Assembly: GCA_028673005.1 (NCBI GenBank)
Contig: CM054113.1
Coordinates: 213,643,504 to 213,707,503, forward strand
DNA length: 64,000 nt
Source: Tanypteryx hageni
Taxonomy: Eukaryota > Arthropoda > Insecta > Odonata > Petaluridae
Direction: 5' to 3'
Numbering within the stretch: position 1 is the stretch's first letter; each line of letters opens with the position of its first letter. This document shows positions 59,937 to 64,000 of this stretch, one piece after another. Below the pieces are notes generated by a model, which ran no database searches, had not been told where the DNA came from, and worked only from the letters and a program-made list of their open reading frames with translations. The translations under genes were made by a program, and so were the position numbers.

Positions 59937-62912
59937 TATTAAAAATGCGCGAAAATCTATTCTGGCCAAACTTCGGGATTTTATGCCTCCAAAAATCCCT
60001 TGGTCAAGTATTTAACTCCAACTACTTTTATAGATATAAAAATAATGTAAGAAACAGACACAACTGCTTTTTTTGGATGAAGATCTGTGAATTGCGTATC
60101 GCTAAGGCAAGATAATTTGTATTTGGCAGGCTTGACCAAACCGTTCATCTGGTAAATCATCTATTGGATGGAACCCACAATAAGAATGTGAGGATTTATT
60201 TTTTAAATATTCATTACTGAATAAAAATAATACACGTACACTATTAAAATTTTTAACTCGTTTATCCAATTACTGGATTTCCTTTTAATAAAGAGAATTT
60301 GAAGCAGGAATACTCTTAGAAATAAACATTGAGAAGATCCGCGCACGCAGATTAAGTGGCCGACTTTTACATTATTGTATTTTATTAGTGACAATCAAGT
60401 CGGAAATATTGTCTTTTATGCCAGATTCGATTTTAAATTCAAAAGTATTTAAATAAGAATAACTTACTACAAAACCAAGGGAAACAATGAATGGACAGTG
60501 ACATGAAAACTTTATTACCTTTGTTGCGCAGGACGCCATTGTCTAATGAACCTTTGGGGAAACGGGGTAAGCTGAGGGATAATTGATTCGATAAGGAAAG
60601 TGCCTGAACATTCATTGAATTTCGTTAAGGGGTTCCAGAGAGCATCCGGAATAAAGTTAAACGGACTTGAAAAATTGCGTGCTATCAAGAGGAGAGCGTC
60701 GATTCAAGATTTAAAGCCGCGGAAGATTACTCAACTGCCATTAGTATGCGTGTTACTGAATGTTATTAAGACCACTTTTTGCATATTCTAATGTCTACTT
60801 TCTTCGAATTAGCAACCGAATTAATGTCTTCGTTAAAATTCCTTCGCAGTTGCGATCGTGGACTACAAATCTGCCAATGGTTACGTCAGCTGTATCCTAA
60901 GGAGTCATGGTATTGGATTCCTTTGGTACTTACAATCAACATTTTAATTGCTAATACATTTCTCGCCATGTAATTAAATACATTATTCAATAAAATAATA
61001 AAATTAATACATACCGACAGTTAAATCACATACAAATGAACAGTCTAATCCAAATATATCGCAATGATTCGATCGATATTTTTGGTAAATGGAATAGGAT
61101 ACTTTGTCTCACCCGTATTCATGTACGTTAAAATGAAGTTTTTATTTCGCCATTGAAATGGGAGTTTTTTGCAATTGATGGTATCTTTATTAAATAAAAA
61201 TACTTAATGACATTAAAATAATTCACAGAATGCATCACTCATAATACCTTCGCGATTTAATGGACTCTTCTTGATTTATTCTGCAATTTGTTCAAATGGA
61301 TCCAATATATTCAGGTTGTGTTAGATGAAATTTGGCATAAAAGACGATTCATTCGACAAATCTCAATGCAGCAATAATCTGCGAGGTAGCCATGGTAACC
61401 AAATTTGTACTTTTCATAGCTTTAAAAACTGGCGTTTTTCTCAAATTCTAAATTAATTATGCACTAATTTGAGACAGATTTAAGCCCTGTCTGCAATAAA
61501 AGGTAGAGTTCATTTTGAATTAGCGGTAGGTTCGTTTAAGTTTTGAGTTCCTTTCTCATTCCCGACTTATTTTAAAATGCAAATCGTAATTTCTGATCCT
61601 CATTCCGCATTTAATGAAATAGAGAACGGAAACGCCACAAGTACATTACGCTTACAATAGAAATAGATTTATTGAATGCTTGTTTAGGAGTCATGCCGAG
61701 TAACGTACTAAAGCATGTTCTAAATGTATTACTCCCATTTACAAGCTCTCCAACTCCACATTCCTTTTGCAAAAGAGATATTTTAATGAAGTTACTTCGA
61801 AGGCACACGGATAACACAGTAATCCGATAAGTTATCAACAATTAGCAAATGGGTTCCATAAATGATATTAAGATGATTAACGGCCTCCGTTGTTGTTTCT
61901 TTGAGCAATCCAACGTATATTTTAAATAGTTTATTCTGCAACGCGTGAACTCCAGCTCCTTCTGAATCACTCGGGGCTTTATAATACCAGCTTGAAATAA
62001 TTAATGAAAAAGGACCATTTCTGCGCTGAAAAATACCCTTCTTTTTATTACAAAAGGTATCAAATAATTATATAAAGCCTACCACCATTGCTAAATGCTC
62101 TCTAATATTGTTAATACAAGCGGGATAAAATGTTATTACGGACAGTAAACAAAAAGTCTAATTAAGAATTATGATATTATTTTCTCATCCAACGAGGCTT
62201 TACATTAACAAGGTAAATTATCCCACCTTCTGCAGAAAAATTACAATTGTTCAAGTCATTTTATGAATACAATATAGACAACGTAGGTATGATTTTTAAC
62301 TTTTTTGTATGCTTTAATCAGGGAAGGAAATTTTTTCCTTCGCAATTAAACGCGGTAATTTCGCTCGAGTTAAGCAGATTCTGCTTGCGCTGCAGCTCAA
62401 ATATAGCGACCGAATATGTTAACCGAGCCACCGGACGTTTCACCAGAACCGCCGATTTCGTAAGGCGGAGGTTAACGGGCTTAAATTACATACGTGGAGC
62501 GGAGGATTAGAACTTTAAGCTTTAAATGAAAAAGTGGAGCCTTTCCTAGTGGACTCCGTGATTTTAAGCTTTAACGAGTACTTTCGCAAAGCGTGTATCT
62601 AATGGCGCATAATTCTCAAATTCATCTCTGGCGCACTTTTTTTATCTCCCCTTGGGAGAGAGACGGAGAGAAATAGATGGGAGAACGCAAAGAACAGAGG
62701 AATTCCCGCACTTTCATTTTCATTAAAGGTCTCCTCCTAGACATGATGCATTCTGAGCCTTAGCCCTGCGCGCTCGCTTCTTCTGCCTCTATGGCTTTTC
62801 CTTAATCTATTTCATAGACTACACAGAAGGTTCAAGATCCCTCCTTCTGAGATTATTCCTTTTGTTCTGCCCTAATTTTCTTTGCTCTATTGCTGGATAT
62901 CCGCATAAACGC

Positions 62913-62913
<1 letters not shown>
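59937..62913. other. Non-coding, nothing recognised
   Basis: AT-rich, with a CpG-containing patch at 62340-62790. No coding domain, RNA gene or repeat family was recognised over about 3 kb. Confidence 0.35.

Positions 62914-62976
<63 letters not shown>
62914..62976. repeat. (TA)n microsatellite
   Basis: About 31 uninterrupted TA units, ~295 bases upstream of the hammerhead-like motif of the next Penelope element. Confidence 0.97.
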
Positions 62977-62980
<4 letters not shown>

Positions 62981-63271
62981 CATTTGTGTTACAATTTTAG
63001 CCGATTTAATGTCTCACTGCTTACTTGAAATAACTTCCGTAAAAAAGAGAAAATTTATTAGAAAATACTACTGTGCCTTCCAGAATAAGCACTTAGTTAA
63101 TGAAAAATGAAGTTTGCCTCAGGTATTTCCAATAGACATGAAAAGGTTATAAAAATAAACCTGTTATTAGAGATACCCTAAGACAAGTACTTAATTTTTA
63201 AACTTTTCATGCTTAAGAGCTTATCAAAGGTGAAATACTCCTTTAGCCAAAACAACTAGAGGGCTACAAAG

Positions 63272-63310
63272 CCCAATGCATTTCGCCCACAAGGTGGGCA
63301 TCGTCAGGGG
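63272..63310 (-). ncRNA. Hammerhead-ribozyme-like motif upstream of a Penelope RT
   Basis: On the minus strand: CCC (63310-63308), CTGACGA (63307-63301), extra T, GCCCAC, loop CTT, GTGGGC, GAAA (63284-63281), TGCA, T (63276), T (63275), GGG (63274-63272). CCC/GGG can form helix I, the perfect 6-bp hairpin is helix II, and ATGCAT can form a 3-bp helix III followed by the cleavage-site base T63275. All conserved hammerhead boxes are present in the right order. One unpaired T before helix II is atypical. The motif is antisense to the RT gene that follows. Confidence 0.55.
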
Positions 63311-63418
63311 TACAACCTGTTTCAACAGTGACTGGGAGCCAACTGCAAGGTTTGAAACGGAAAGTATTAAGAAGACGACCGAGAAACAAGTGAAGCGCGG
63401 AAAGATTTTTCGGCGTGT

Positions 63419-64000
63419 GTGTCGTTTAAATCTGTCAGTTTGTATAAGGTCTTGTTGAACAATAGACCTTACATTAAAATCAAGAAGAATCCATTAAATT
63501 CCATGATTCAAAAAACTAAAGACATCATTAAAGGATGTAAAACCATCATTGATAATAAGTTAAGCTACAAGTTAAAAATTTCAAACCCAAACATACCAAA
63601 ATTGTACTGTCTCCCCAAAATACATAAAGATGACAAAGCCATGAGACCAATCGCATCAGGAATAAATAGTCCAACCTATAACTTGGCCAAATGGCTTAAT
63701 AGTGAATTTAAACAGATGTCCTTTCCCGACAAACACTCTGTTAAAAATACCTATGACGTGATAAGTAAACTAAAAAAACATAATATTAAAAGAATCTGAG
63801 ATTTTGGTCTCCTTTGACGTTAAAAGCCTCTTACCAAGTGTACCTCTGGAAGAAACATCACAAATTTTAAAATCATTGTTACTAAAACAAAATTTTTCTG
63901 ATGAAATTGTCCTCGAATATTTACAACTTACTAATTTATGCATGTCACAGAACGTTTTTCTATTCAAAAATGAAATTTACAAACAAACACAAGGCACTTC
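63419..64000 (+). pseudogene. Penelope-like element reverse transcriptase, N-terminal part, runs off window
   Basis: The frame 63419-63799 reads KIKKNPLNSMIQKTKDIIKG, then PKLYCLPKIHKDDKAMRPIASGINSPTYNLAKWL: the RT fingers with the PxxYxLPKIHK and RPI motifs of Penelope-like elements. A one-base frameshift at about 63788-63800 moves the frame to SFDVKSLLPSVPLEETSQIL, which holds the first catalytic Asp in the FDV(x)SLxxxVPL motif. NEIYKQTQGT follows, the start of the motif that precedes the catalytic YxDD, which lies beyond 64000. The usual N-terminal segment before the RT fingers is missing or unrecognised, and there is no good start codon context. Hence a 5'-shortened, frameshifted copy. 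The GIY-YIG end, if present, is outside the window. Confidence 0.85.

Noticed and set aside
1..64000. CRISPR array, bacterial operon or rRNA genes
   Set aside because: No regularly spaced identical repeats with unique spacers, no Shine-Dalgarno-led gene strings and no rRNA sequence. The window is eukaryotic in character.

Overview
The window looks like intergenic or intronic DNA from an AT-rich animal genome, most likely an arthropod. The indirect evidence is the mix of mobile elements: Penelope-like elements (PLEs) with GIY-YIG endonuclease, hAT, piggyBac with TTAA sites, pogo and mariner relics, and a tRNA-derived SINE. There are also long (TA)n, (GA)n and polypyrimidine tracts, and no bacterial-style gene packing. 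I found no convincing host protein-coding exon. Nearly all open frames are short, random or compositional. The recognisable coding sequence all belongs to decayed transposable elements.

Layout. 0.8-3.1 kb: a non-autonomous hAT element (TIRs plus an 8-bp target duplication) holding a folded-back PLE 3' piece, with two ~276-bp inverted arms around a GIY-YIG remnant. 5.8-6.7 kb: a ~310-bp hairpin (foldback/MITE), then a three-unit tandem repeat. 9.2-10.5 kb and 22.2-23.0 kb: two copies of an unnamed dispersed repeat; the first carries a 234-bp hAT-type MITE whose empty site survives in the second. 12.1-13.9 kb: a piggyBac-like relic fused with a hAT 5' end. 15-31 kb: mostly non-coding DNA with pyrimidine/purine tracts and microsatellites. 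31.3 kb: a tRNA-Gly-like relic. 34.6-35.8 kb: a PLE RT/endonuclease remnant split by a MITE. 41.1-41.4 kb: a SINE with a clean target duplication. 47.1-47.6 kb: a foldback element. 49.1-50.6 kb: an internally deleted pogo element that keeps its CENP-B-type DNA-binding domain. 52.0-56.2 kb: a ~35-bp minisatellite split by a 3.7-kb hAT element with a broken transposase. 56.6 kb: a mariner relic. 57.4 and 59.3 kb: two hAT MITEs. 63.3-64.0 kb: the 5' part of another PLE, cut by the window edge.

The most interesting signal is a hammerhead-ribozyme-like core (CUGANGA, hairpin, GAAA, short self-complementary helix III) in two clearly different PLEs. At 2310 and 63.3 kb it lies antisense just upstream of the PLE coding sequence; at 1683-1714 it lies sense, downstream. 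All three copies have one unpaired base between the CUGANGA box and helix II. Ribozyme activity is inferred from the pattern only.
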